Below are positions 1 to 8,631 of a DNA stretch of 64,000 bases, one piece after another. Made by a program: the position numbers and the translations under genes. The DNA comes from Paulinella micropora (lineage: Eukaryota > Cercozoa > Imbricatea > Euglyphida), in contig BJOX01000058.1 of assembly GCA_009731375.1 (NCBI GenBank), positions 739,842 through 803,841 of the forward strand. The letters run 5' to 3'. Positions within the stretch are counted from its first letter, which is position 1. Each line of letters opens with the position of its first letter. The notes below the pieces were generated by a model, which searched no databases, had not been told where the DNA came from, and saw only the letters and a program-made list of their open reading frames with translations.

Positions 1-5
1 TTCTT

Positions 6-1109
6 TTACATCTTACGGTTCCATGACGAAACCGCAAGCTTTCGTCGTTCTGCCTGGCCATCCCAAGCCACAGCAAAATGATAAAAAGCTTTGGTCATAT
101 AAACGATGGCATCCACTACCAGCAATCGTTCCAACGTGACGAGATTTTCAGACGATCCCGCTGTAGCCCAAGTGGGCTTTGTCCCTGAGACTGCCTTGTC
201 CCAGAAGCCATCCATTGCGTCGAAAATGGGCGTGAACACGTCGTCTATTGAGAGCACTTTAGCCCCAACACCACTCTTGGGCCGAAAAATAAAGTTGCCC
301 ATTGCGTGCACAGTGGGTGACACTCTGGCCCAAACCTGACTGTGAAACTGAGCAAACTTTTGCACTTCAGTCCATCTTGGATGCCCTTGATCCAAGACAT
401 CCCAAGACGGCCAACAGCCAACCAAGTCGTACACAGGCTGTCCGTGACGTTTGACAAAGTCACGAGAAAGGTCTCCAGCCATGGCAGTGGTGCCCCAGGC
501 TTCAGCTTGGACTTGTCCCAACCTCGCTATATTGAGATCGACCATTCCCTCCGTTGATGCCATCAATCTGGACGCATCCAGCCTCTCAGGCGTCCAGTAG
601 TGGGTCCCCATGCCCACAGCTTCTGCAATCTGAACCACCATCTCTGCTGCCACCATAACATTGGCCACTGTGGTGCGTCCGATCACAAGTGTGTCCCACA
701 CGTTCCTCGTCGAACCAGGCGAGATAGCATTAATGCATTGTCTGACCGTCTGCAATGCCTTTGTGGACGGTAACTGGTCCGCCCAACTATCACCTGTGAG
801 ACGAAACTGCCACATCGTCTTCAAATCGTCTTCCAGACGAGCAGAGATGAAGTGCAAAGAGGGAGGTGTTCCCCCTGTTGTCGACGAACTCGACGCTGTG
901 AGGGCTCCTGCCCCCATAAAACGTGTACCAAGAGAGGAAGGTACCAAAGACCCACCCCCCCTAGTATACGCTGGTGTAGAATAAGGGCTGCTTGCTGTCA
1001 ACATCCTCCTCCTATTCTCACGTGGTAACATATCGAAATGAGAAAGAGAAGAGAGATGTGAGAAAGCAACAAATGACACACACAGCACACACACACAACT
1101 GCTCCACAC
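6..1109 (-). CDS. hypothetical protein, 367 aa, unrecognised
   Basis: An uninterrupted 367-codon frame ending at a TAA at 6-8. I recognise no family. The N-terminal 25 residues are hydrophobic and Cys-rich; a second Met at residue 27 (MLPRENRRRML) is an equally good start, because the upstream part is a CA-repeat-like stretch. A Ser/Thr/Gly-rich linker (about residues 40-85) precedes a Trp-rich, mostly helical-looking region to the C-terminus. Codon and base composition are balanced, unlike the AT-rich viral genes that begin at about 1.6 kb, so it is more likely a host or retroelement gene than part of element 1. A gag-like or endogenous viral nucleocapsid-like protein is possible but unsupported by any motif. 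Confidence 0.45.
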   Translation of the reverse strand: MWSSCVCVLCVSFVAFSHLSSLSHFDMLPRENRRRMLTASSPYSTPAYTRGGGSLVPSSLGTRFMGAGALTASSSSTTGGTPPSLHFISARLEDDLKTMWQFRLTGDSWADQLPSTKALQTVRQCINAISPGSTRNVWDTLVIGRTTVANVMVAAEMVVQIAEAVGMGTHYWTPERLDASRLMASTEGMVDLNIARLGQVQAEAWGTTAMAGDLSRDFVKRHGQPVYDLVGCWPSWDVLDQGHPRWTEVQKFAQFHSQVWARVSPTVHAMGNFIFRPKSGVGAKVLSIDDVFTPIFDAMDGFWDKAVSGTKPTWATAGSSENLVTLERLLVVDAIVYMTKAFYHFAVAWDGQAERRKLAVSSWNRKM

Positions 1110-1600
1110 ACAGCTTATGAGTTATGCTGGTGACACCTGTTTCCTCCAACCGAATACAAAACAAATGTGCGTGCTCCTACACCTCACACACAATCTGTTT
1201 CTATCCCTCTCCCCCTAAGGAGAGCTCAACTGTCTAAATCAAAACTTGAAAAAAGTCAACACCCTTTTCTGTCGGAAATTCCGAGGTGTCAAAACCTCAA
1301 GAAAAACAAGGCAAGAAAAACGTGAGAACTTGAGCTTTTCGTGAACCTCACGAAAAGCAAAAGCAAAACCCCGTTCAATTTTTGTTAGTGGCTCCAGATG
1401 TAACCGGAACAGCTACTCTGACACTTAGTCGTACCTCAACTGTAGAGGGGCAGACCAAGCATAAGAGTCAAGTAACGACAAGCCGGACAACACTTGATGC
1501 CACTATGTAATGTACGGGCCGGCCGACAAAACTGAGAAAATTAAGCGGGATTGGAGCAGTTATTGTCAATACGTTTATTAAAGAGAAGAGGGGCGAAGCG
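1110..1600. other. non-coding flank, left boundary zone of element 1
   Basis: No gene is recognised here. The stretch holds CA-rich sequence (1075-1200), a perfect 11-bp hairpin at 1334-1358 and a mixed-composition segment. The boundary between host DNA and the AT-rich viral genes of element 1 must lie between about 1110 and 1650, but I could not find a terminal inverted repeat or target duplication that fixes it. A short basic frame at 1601-1684 (residues such as PLRRSTRNKKK) could be the tail of a lost gene. Confidence 0.4.
1334..1358. repeat. perfect hairpin, 11-bp stem, 3-nt loop
   Basis: GCTTTTCGTGA (1334-1344), loop ACC, and its exact reverse complement (1348-1358). It lies in the non-coding flank left of element 1. 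It could be a terminator or cruciform; the role is unknown. Confidence 0.6.
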
Positions 1601-1673
1601 ATGAAAAACGAAGCGAAGAAAGAAGAGGAAACAAAAACACCATTAAGAAGAAGCACGAGAAATAAAAAGAAAG

Positions 1674-1949
1674 TTAATACTTAACAACGACTAAAGGTGG
1701 TTCTCCATATTTTAGTCTAAGATTAGACTCTCGTCTGTAGCATTTAATGGAGCAGATTGTGAAAAACTCAATACTATCTACACCATAAAAATTGCCTGCT
1801 ATAATCGGTGGGTGCGACTGAAATGTGCGAGACAAACCGCATATATTACAAATTTCTTCTCCATATTTTGGCTGGGGCATCTCTGAATAAACAAATGTCC
1901 TTATATACCCAACTATATCGCTCGGCAATTCGCGTGTTATTACCAACAT
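1674..1949 (-). CDS. small Cys-rich zinc-finger-like viral protein, 91 aa
   Basis: A 91-codon frame with two CxxC-type pairs: CNICG near residues 35-39 and CSIKC near residues 69-73, with aromatic residues between them. The layout resembles TRASH/MYM-type treble-clef zinc fingers. It is divergent from the surface-protein gene that starts at 1994. It is the first viral-looking gene of element 1. Function unknown; a DNA- or protein-binding role is inference only. Confidence 0.5.
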   Translation of the reverse strand: MLVITRELPSDIVGYIRTFVYSEMPQPKYGEEICNICGLSRTFQSHPPIIAGNFYGVDSIEFFTICSIKCYRRESNLRLKYGEPPLVVVKY

Positions 1950-1993
1950 GCTTTATATTATTTACTAGAAAAAAATCAACTTACATGTATAAA

Positions 1994-3226
1994 ATGAATC
2001 TTTTTAGTCAAAGCTCAAATACACCATCGTCATCAACTACATCGTCATCTTCTTCTTTATCTATTGATAGCATAAAAGACGCACTACCAACAACGGCCTT
2101 TGGAGAATTGCGAACGGCCACTCTATCGCCAGTATTACAAAATGTATTTACATATGGTATTAATACGCGATTCTTTGACAAAACAGAAACCAACGGCGGG
2201 GTGGTATCAACTGCTAATTCAATGGCGGTTTTGACTACATCGGCCTCAGGTAATTCAACTGCGCAGATTACGACTATTGAGAGAGCAAAATATAGAAGTG
2301 GTATGGGTTTAGTTGCTAGATTCTCCGCATTGTTTCCATCATCTATCGCCGCAGATAGCTTCAATTGCGATATTGGCATAGGCACACCAGCAGACAATTT
2401 ATGTTTCAGACAATCAAGTTTGGGAATGTCTGTTGTAAGAACGGCGGGAAGCGTAGAAAATGTAGTTAGTCAATATGCGTGGAATGTTGATAAATGTAAT
2501 AATACTGGAAACTTCTCCGCGATTGATTTTACTAAATTGAATGTGTTTGAAATAGCCGTCCAATATCTGGGTAGCGGTCAAATTACATTCAAAATTGAAA
2601 ACCCGCGCACTGGACGAATGGAAGTAATTCATGCGATTAAATACGCAAGCACTGCTACTACTCCATCATTAGATCAGGCGGCGTTTGCTATTTATGCGAA
2701 GGCGTATTCATCAAGTCTGGCATCCGTTGTAATGAAAACGGCGAGTATGTTTTTAGCAGTTGAAGGGAATATTGATAGGACTATTGCTATAACCAATTTG
2801 TATGATTCGGTTAAAACTATAGGAGCAACTGAGAATGCCATATTTACTATTAGAAACCGCGCCACATTCAACAGCAAAACGAATTATAACATAATCTACT
2901 TTGAGAATTTGTGTATAAGTAATTCTGATACTAAAACATGTATCGCGAGAATTATTCTTAATACCACATTGGGAGGAACACCTTCTTATTCAAATTACGA
3001 TACAAACACATCGTTAGCAGAGGTTGATACGGCGGGGACAACAAGAACGGGAGGAAGTGTGATATTTACATATGTGTTGTCTGGTGGTTCATCCATATAC
3101 ATTGATTTGTCTCAATATAATATCAAGATAGGGTCAGGTAAGACATTTACTATATCCGCACAAAATACAGGTGGTGGAACCGCGAGCATTTACGCTTCAT
3201 TGAACTGGATTGAAGATCAGATTTAA
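1994..3226 (+). CDS. surface/fibre-like protein, paralogue of the 43,396-44,523 gene
   Basis: The frame is open from 1808, but the upstream part overlaps the divergent gene at 1674-1949. The start at 1994 (or 1985), just after a TATAAA-like sequence, gives about 410 residues. A Ser/Thr-rich N-terminus precedes a beta-rich body. It aligns along most of its length with the minus-strand protein at 43,396-44,523 of element 2: shared blocks include GMG..RF.AL, the WNVDK block, QYLG.GQI.F.IENP.TG, and a C-terminus ending in WIED. Conservation of a fast-evolving beta-rich protein in two otherwise different Polintons suggests a virion surface or receptor-binding role, but no catalogued domain is recognised. 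Confidence 0.65.
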   Translation: MNLFSQSSNTPSSSTTSSSSSLSIDSIKDALPTTAFGELRTATLSPVLQNVFTYGINTRFFDKTETNGGVVSTANSMAVLTTSASGNSTAQITTIERAKYRSGMGLVARFSALFPSSIAADSFNCDIGIGTPADNLCFRQSSLGMSVVRTAGSVENVVSQYAWNVDKCNNTGNFSAIDFTKLNVFEIAVQYLGSGQITFKIENPRTGRMEVIHAIKYASTATTPSLDQAAFAIYAKAYSSSLASVVMKTASMFLAVEGNIDRTIAITNLYDSVKTIGATENAIFTIRNRATFNSKTNYNIIYFENLCISNSDTKTCIARIILNTTLGGTPSYSNYDTNTSLAEVDTAGTTRTGGSVIFTYVLSGGSSIYIDLSQYNIKIGSGKTFTISAQNTGGGTASIYASLNWIEDQI

Positions 3227-3321
3227 ACAAAAAAAGAAGGGTTTATTTATGGCAAAATATTATATCATAGAATATTGTATTTGCGCATCAACTTTCTTTT
3301 CTATCTCTATTGACATTTTTT

Positions 3322-3507
3322 TTATGTATTCAAACCCTTATCCTTGATTAACTTTTCTGTTATACGTGCGTGATTTCTCTTCAAATATATGTAAAACTGG
3401 TCAATATTAACACCGCAGGGGATTTGTTCTTTATGTTGTCGTCGTCGGCGTGAGTTGATGTTTTTGATTAGAGTAAATAGTATATCTAAATTTTGTATGT
3501 AGGTCAT
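3322..3507 (-). CDS. small basic protein, 61 aa, hypothetical
   Basis: A 61-codon frame directly after the minor capsid gene on the same strand, 27 nt downstream. The start codon is preceded by TATAGATATA, the same kind of TATA-rich leader seen before other genes of the element, which is the main reason to accept it. The protein is basic (an SRRRRQHK run near residues 19-26). No family recognised. Confidence 0.45.
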   Translation of the reverse strand: MTYIQNLDILFTLIKNINSRRRRQHKEQIPCGVNIDQFYIYLKRNHARITEKLIKDKGLNT

Positions 3508-3534
3508 TATATCTATACATTTCTTTTTTTTTGC

Positions 3535-4332
3535 TTAAGCATGATACACCTTGAGAAGAATACTAACTTCAAAATTGACAGGACACTCAAGCACATTGCC
3601 ACTCGCATTTCTAATGACAATATCAATAGACCTTAAACTTTTTGTTGTATTAAATGGCACATAATCGGCGATGTCGTTTGATGATTCAAAGTAACATTGG
3701 ACTCCATAGGGTTTATCTAAATTACATTTACCAACGACAGAGAAATTACCATTTGCTTCAACTAAACCAGACTGATTCAATGTGCGACTATGAACATAAA
3801 CAGCCGTTTCACCAATTAGATTCACAATAGACTGCATTGTGCTACTCGCCGAGGCAGAGATATCAGCAGTCAGTCCTATCTTATCGCTAATCGTGCTGTT
3901 ATCGTAATCAAAAGCATACGTATCACCAGTGAAAGCGAAATTCAATTTATTAACGGAGTTCAAAGTTATAACTGCGGAATCGGGGGCAATTGCTGAATTA
4001 ATCGCAGTTTGAAGAGCGGTAATAAATGTATCAATGGTGTATTGATTTTCTGTTACGATTGCCGTTTTTGTAGCCGATCCAGTTGTTTTAATCAATGTGA
4101 GAGTGTTGGCATAACTCTGTATATTTGGGAAAACGTTTGGAATAGAGATACTTTTAACGACATAAGCACTGATTATATCAATATTACGACCAGTTGCTGG
4201 TAAATCAACGACGAAACGGCCATTGTGAGTAGAAGCGGATTTTGATTCTGTTTTATCACTTGAGGAGACGCGAAGGAGGAAATTTTTGCGGGTGCGCTTT
4301 TCGTCTTCAAGATTGCTTATCGTAAAGGACAT
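3535..4332 (-). CDS. minor capsid (penton-like) protein, element 1
   Basis: 265 residues. The N-terminal half has the pattern typical of Polinton/adintovirus and virophage-type penton proteins: a polar start, then a strand-rich segment in which the protein is described relative to a scaffold of beta strands (IDIISAYVVKSISIPNVFPN near residues 55-74), followed by a region like TENQYTIDTFITALQTAIN (about 96-114) that recurs as an analogous EGNYTMNNLKNKLSE block in the element 2 minor capsid. The predicted role is the single-jelly-roll pentamer at the capsid vertices. The start is preceded by TATAATATATAGCA. It sits beside the major capsid gene, with a GIY-YIG gene in between. Confidence 0.7.
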   Translation of the reverse strand: MSFTISNLEDEKRTRKNFLLRVSSSDKTESKSASTHNGRFVVDLPATGRNIDIISAYVVKSISIPNVFPNIQSYANTLTLIKTTGSATKTAIVTENQYTIDTFITALQTAINSAIAPDSAVITLNSVNKLNFAFTGDTYAFDYDNSTISDKIGLTADISASASSTMQSIVNLIGETAVYVHSRTLNQSGLVEANGNFSVVGKCNLDKPYGVQCYFESSNDIADYVPFNTTKSLRSIDIVIRNASGNVLECPVNFEVSILLKVYHA

Positions 4333-4367
4333 TGCTATATATTATAAAATATATTATTCTAATTAAA

Positions 4368-5051
4368 TTAAAATCGCATCAAACATAAACCGATCGGAAG
4401 TGCCTCCATGTTTCTTTTGTGAATTTTAGACTTTTTGTGTTTGATAATACTATCTTTTCTTGAAAAATCGCCACATTCACATTGTATTATAACGGCATTT
4501 CGCACTCGTGCTAATTGGTTTAGATGTTCTTTGTTTTTTTCGCGATATAATCTATCAGTTTCCGCTTTTTTTGCTTTATTATTGGTTCTATATTCTTTAG
4601 CGATTTGTTGAAAGTATTCAATGTGCTTCTCACGATATTCCTTTTTCTTTTTAGCCAGATGTTCTTTGTTTCGTTCGTTATATTTTTGTTTGTGTTGTTT
4701 TACATATTCAGCATTGTCTCTGTGCCATTCATTGACACTCCGACCTGCGACATATTTATTTACACACTTGTTTTCCCTTATACATTCGCCTTCTCTTTTA
4801 TTAAGTTGGGCGAGTGTTTCGCACGGGTAGTGTTCCAAAAGTTCAATATAGGCATCGCCATGTTTGATTATTTCAAAACTGGAGTAATATTTGTGTTTCT
4901 TTTCGTCTTTTTTCCAGAGTTCATAAGTGTAGCGATGGTTTGACATACGAGCGGACAATTCTCTCGTGGTGCTTCCTATGTAAATTTCATCGGTTTGATG
5001 ATACCTAATCGCATAGATTTTACCTTTCTTACAATCTCCAACCCGTGGCAT
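4368..5051 (-). CDS. GIY-YIG endonuclease with C-terminal CxCG finger
   Basis: 227 residues. Residues about 11-30 carry the GIY-YIG signature (KIYAIRY....EIYIGSTT), followed by the conserved Arg-containing helix (SARMSNHR) and a Glu in the EGECIRE segment, which would supply the metal-binding acid. The rest is a long charged, repetitive coiled-coil-like tail (NKEHLxxxxKEYR units), ending in a finger of the form CxCG-x8-H-x3-S-x2-H. This gene lies between the minor and major capsid genes. GIY-YIG proteins of viruses and introns are often homing or repair nucleases; a selfish homing gene within the capsid operon is plausible. The start ATG is preceded by a TATA-rich leader. Confidence 0.85.
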   Translation of the reverse strand: MPRVGDCKKGKIYAIRYHQTDEIYIGSTTRELSARMSNHRYTYELWKKDEKKHKYYSSFEIIKHGDAYIELLEHYPCETLAQLNKREGECIRENKCVNKYVAGRSVNEWHRDNAEYVKQHKQKYNERNKEHLAKKKKEYREKHIEYFQQIAKEYRTNNKAKKAETDRLYREKNKEHLNQLARVRNAVIIQCECGDFSRKDSIIKHKKSKIHKRNMEALPIGLCLMRF

Positions 5052-5158
5052 ATTGTATTATGTTTTATTATATTGTATATTGCGATATGTTTATATGGTT
5101 ATTTTTATCTTTCTTGTTTAAACTACACATACTAAGAGAGATTTTGAATAAATAAGGG

Positions 5159-6571
5159 CTATTGCTTAACAACGGCACGAGACGGGTAGATAGACGCCAC
5201 TTTAACATATTTCAACCAAGCGGTGATGGCGCGGTCTGCGTTATAATCGGCCGCATAACGAAGACTGACTTCCGCAGTTCGCGAGTTATTAACCGCAAGA
5301 CCAGATGCTCCAATGTGTGGAGATTGGTTGAGAGTCTGGATAATGGTAGCAAATCCTGAGTTAGATGTAAGTCCTCTTTTATCTGAAGTAGAATAATACT
5401 TGCGAAAGTTTTCAAGAGAAACAGACGAAGACATGTAAGCATCGCGAATACCCATAGTCGCTTGAAGATTGTTAATATACAATTCGGCACATTCTCGTTG
5501 AACGGCGGCCAGAGTATCGGTGCTTCCTCCGAGTTCCATCTTTTGTTGCGGAGCATACCAATCACCAATACGGCACTGATACTGCTTATAATTCATTTGA
5601 GCAGTTCCAAGGTTATCAATACCAGCATTGTCAGCGAGCACGTTTTGCGTGATTATATACAAGCACTGAGCACGTGCTACTGCCTTATTTACTTGAAGAT
5701 TAAAATCATCCGAAGTCCCCGGATTCGCCTTTTGGTTGTAATACGTTTCATAAGTGTATGGGAGACCATCCTTGCTTCCCATCTGTTCCATAATATTTCT
5801 CTGGACGGCGGGAGCAAGAGAGAATGTCTCCAGCATTACAACTGGATTGGACACGGTGAAAGTCAAAGCGGAACCATCAAACCCAGTAGAAACCTTACCA
5901 TCAGTGCTTCCAATAATGTTAAATGCTTCCTGTGGCGGGGCAAATGTCAAGCGAAGCCTCATACCACTAATTAGAGAGGGAGGAATGAGAGTTTCTTCGT
6001 TAAACACTCCCGAGAAGTAATGAAGAGGAATACAAACTTTCAAATACTGACCAGTGCCCACGACCGTGGGAGTATTAATAGCAAAATCAACAACTGAATT
6101 GTCGGTAATATTAGCATTAACTTCCACAGTCTCTCGTTGTCCCGCCATCTGTGCCTGTCGACGATAATCAAAAGGATAATGCCATGGGAGCGTATTTCGC
6201 ACCAGTTTATTCAAATCTTCAATTCGTTCAAGTTCGCTACCATCCTTACTTTCCAACAAAAATCTTTCAAAAATAGCAGTCGCGGGAGTGTTTTGAAAAC
6301 CGATCGCGCAGTTATTCCCTGCGGTCGTAACCAACCCGTCGGCCTTGATATCAAACGACAAGTAGCAATTCTTTCCATAAACGAAATCAGTGCTTGCCTG
6401 TAATGTGAAAATCATTTCAGTCCCCGACGAACTGGTATAAGTCTGCTGGTCGGCGAAGTTCTTCTTAAAGATACTCCCCTGCTCAGTGAGTGCTAGATTT
6501 GCTGGCAACTCATACCTGAGGTTGTTGAGAGTCATCAACTCCTCAGTATTTTTAGAATCCTTTCCTTCCAT
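5159..6571 (-). CDS. major capsid protein (double-jelly-roll type), element 1
   Basis: 470 residues, the expected size for the major capsid of a Polinton-like virus. Evidence is size, composition (beta-rich, few Cys, high Asn/Thr/Ala), and position beside the minor capsid, packaging ATPase and PLA2-type virion genes. Segments such as TLPWHYPFDYRR (about 128-139) and the following GTGQYLKVCIPLHYFSG block resemble the inter-strand regions of double-jelly-roll capsids, with the C-terminal jelly roll after about residue 280. It shows no close similarity to the element 2 capsid. Unusually for the element it has a longer leader (about 50 nt) between the TATA-like sequence and the start. A structural prediction would be decisive. 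Confidence 0.7.
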   Translation of the reverse strand: MEGKDSKNTEELMTLNNLRYELPANLALTEQGSIFKKNFADQQTYTSSSGTEMIFTLQASTDFVYGKNCYLSFDIKADGLVTTAGNNCAIGFQNTPATAIFERFLLESKDGSELERIEDLNKLVRNTLPWHYPFDYRRQAQMAGQRETVEVNANITDNSVVDFAINTPTVVGTGQYLKVCIPLHYFSGVFNEETLIPPSLISGMRLRLTFAPPQEAFNIIGSTDGKVSTGFDGSALTFTVSNPVVMLETFSLAPAVQRNIMEQMGSKDGLPYTYETYYNQKANPGTSDDFNLQVNKAVARAQCLYIITQNVLADNAGIDNLGTAQMNYKQYQCRIGDWYAPQQKMELGGSTDTLAAVQRECAELYINNLQATMGIRDAYMSSSVSLENFRKYYSTSDKRGLTSNSGFATIIQTLNQSPHIGASGLAVNNSRTAEVSLRYAADYNADRAITAWLKYVKVASIYPSRAVVKQ

Positions 6572-6644
6572 TTTGTGTGTGAGGTGGTAAAATTCGCAAT
6601 GCTACTATACTAAAAAAATAATAATAGAAATTAAAAATAATTAT

Positions 6645-7043
6645 TTATTCACCTGAAACGGATTGTTTAATAATATCAACTGATTTTTGTATATTGTCAA
6701 GTCTCGCGTCTTGTGGTGAAGTCAATTGAAACTCTCTTGCCTCAGCATTTTGAACCGCTTTCTTTAAATAAGCCAAACTGCTAACAGCGGTGTCCAAATC
6801 AACAACATCCCCCTTTTCCTTGCTATCAGAAATGTCAGTTAATGTGTTTTGAATGGTGCTCTTCTCATGTGAGACAAGGTCGCCAAATTCAGTTAATGGT
6901 TGATTAACCAATGGAGCACCATGACTACTCCACAATTCAAACTGGTTTAGTTGAAATCCATCACTCGCGGGTCGGTTTGCTTCGTTGAGTTTGTTGATAA
7001 AGCCAATCGGCAAACGAGTTGAAGCACTCAAGTTTTTAATCAT
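6645..7043 (-). CDS. hypothetical virion-cluster protein, 132 aa
   Basis: 132 residues, downstream of the 7099-7662 gene and upstream of the major capsid gene on the same strand. It is polar and mostly helical-looking, with a Glu/Lys-rich middle and a coiled-coil-like C-terminal third (DNIQKSVDIIKQS). TTATATA lies immediately before the ATG. No family recognised; by position it may be a capsid assembly or core protein. Confidence 0.6.
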   Translation of the reverse strand: MIKNLSASTRLPIGFINKLNEANRPASDGFQLNQFELWSSHGAPLVNQPLTEFGDLVSHEKSTIQNTLTDISDSKEKGDVVDLDTAVSSLAYLKKAVQNAEAREFQLTSPQDARLDNIQKSVDIIKQSVSGE

Positions 7044-7098
7044 TATATAAAATAATAATTATTTTGTCAATTAGCATTCATTATTTTTTCATAATTTC

Positions 7099-7662
7099 TT
7101 AATTCTTGTGTGTAATTCTTTCTTCTTTCATTTTCTTTAAATCCGCTATGGCTTGATTTACATCAACATCGCTAGTTTGAGCAACTTCTTTGGTTGGTGG
7201 TGGAGTTTCCTTAGAAGCATCTTCTATTGCTTCTAGTATCTTACTTGCTGGTGTTGTGGTAGTTTGTTTTGGCACGGCAACAGGAGTGGGATTAACAGAT
7301 TTTGGTAAGGATTGTTCAACCTTAGGTGCTGGAGACATTTCAACAGGTTTGGCATTTGGTTCGGGAGATGAATTATTTGCCGATGCTATGTCTGGCGCCT
7401 TCCTTTTCAATGCTTCGTCTGGCACTTGGTCTGGTTGCCCGCTGGCAATAGGTTGTTCATTGTTCTTACTTACTTTGCTTACTTTTGGCTTTAGTTGACA
7501 CTTAATCTTACCACTCTTAATATCCGCTTCTATCTTCCTTACTGCTAAGTATTCGGGCGTTCCCTTACGAATCGTTACGAATTTTCCTTGTGCGTTTTGT
7601 TTATGCCAAAGTGCGATTGCCTGATGATAGCAAGTTTTGTATAATTTAGTTGATTCCGTCAT
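7099..7662 (-). CDS. Pro/Thr-rich hypothetical protein, 187 aa
   Basis: 187 residues. The first 60 residues form a compact, basic, probably folded part (YKTCYHQAIALWHKQNAQGK near 7-26); the rest is Pro/Ser/Thr-rich and probably disordered, ending with a short helix. It lies between the ATPase and the capsid genes. The ATG follows ATAATATATGTC, the element's TATA-type leader. No family recognised; a scaffold or nucleic-acid-associated virion protein is a guess. Confidence 0.6.
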   Translation of the reverse strand: MTESTKLYKTCYHQAIALWHKQNAQGKFVTIRKGTPEYLAVRKIEADIKSGKIKCQLKPKVSKVSKNNEQPIASGQPDQVPDEALKRKAPDIASANNSSPEPNAKPVEMSPAPKVEQSLPKSVNPTPVAVPKQTTTTPASKILEAIEDASKETPPPTKEVAQTSDVDVNQAIADLKKMKEERITHKN

Positions 7663-7704
7663 GACATATATTATGGCGAAAAAAAAACCATTTAATTTTA
7701 TTTT

Positions 7705-8603
7705 TTACAGGTTTGTCATATCTCTATCCTTATTTAATCGCAATATAGTAGAGAAATTCTTTCTAAACTGGGTTGTTCTATCACTAGCAGTATTGTTAAT
7801 TGCTAGAAATGAATAAGGTTCTGCCGTAGCATATTTAACCATATTGTAAAATTCTTTTTTGGTGAGAAAAGGACTTTCATATTCATCCGCCAGTCTGTCA
7901 AGCTTCTCCTTACTCCATTAAAAATAATCATCCAATGGCAATTAATTCTTATTCTTCGCGGGAGTTGTGTATAACTCTGAGTTGCTACCCAGACTGACAC
8001 TTTAGCATGTGTTGAAGCGAAAAACAACTCGGTAAGCACTTCTGATTTAAGAAAAGTTTTACTCTGTGCTATGTCATCTAATAACAATGATATTTTTGGT
8101 GCTTTCTTAAAACCTTTCGTCTTAATCAGTTCTTTTTGTTTAGTTAATATTTCTCTCATTAACTCGGGCTTATCTTCTTTGATTATGTCTTCTTTTTTTA
8201 ACTTGAGAGTGTCCTCCAAAATCGGGCACGGACTTAAGCAAAAGACGACTATTCTATCATAAAACCCTTTCAACATGTTCTTTTTGGCGAGTAGATTACA
8301 AATCATAACTGATTTGCCTCCACCAGTGCTCGCACATATAACCATAGTTCCCATTGCTGGCAATATTCCTTCTTTTTGAATAGGAAGCAATTCAACACCA
8401 TCTCTTTGTGTTTTAATTGGTTGTATTTCTAAGTCATTCTTAAATTCAGGCGGTTTTTTGCTATCTAACTCTGTTATTACTGGCCTGTCAATAGTAAATT
8501 CCTCGTGTGCTTTTTCTATGTTAGTTTTTTCCAGATTCTGCTTCAAAAGTGTTTTTCGTGGCAACTTGTTTGCTATTAATCCTTTATGTATAGATTTAGG
8601 CAT
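7705..8603 (-). pseudogene. FtsK/HerA-type genome-packaging ATPase, frameshifted
   Basis: The N-terminal 240 codons are intact and show a Walker A loop (CASTGGGKS near residues 89-97), a Walker B strand ending in two acids (ISLLLDDIA near 170-178) and a sensor-like ATQS motif. This is the A32/FtsK-type ATPase that pumps DNA into Polinton-like capsids. Near 7915-7922 the reading frame shifts: the intact frame runs on in a changed register to a stop at 7803, while the original register continues as a sensible polar protein to a TAA at 7705-7707. One indel therefore breaks the last ~70 residues. It may be decay or a consensus error. TATA-rich palindromic leader (ATAAGATATCTTAT) at 8604-8640. Confidence 0.8.
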
Positions 8604-8631
8604 CCAATCTTATATTATAAGATATCTTATA

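Noticed and set aside
1808-1993. N-terminal extension of the 1994-3226 protein to 1808
   Set aside because: It overlaps the divergent 1674-1949 gene, and the TATA-like leader lies just before 1985-1994.
4605-4943. Phe/Leu-rich plus-strand frames opposite the GIY-YIG gene
   Set aside because: They are antisense shadows of the Lys/Glu-rich coiled-coil tail.
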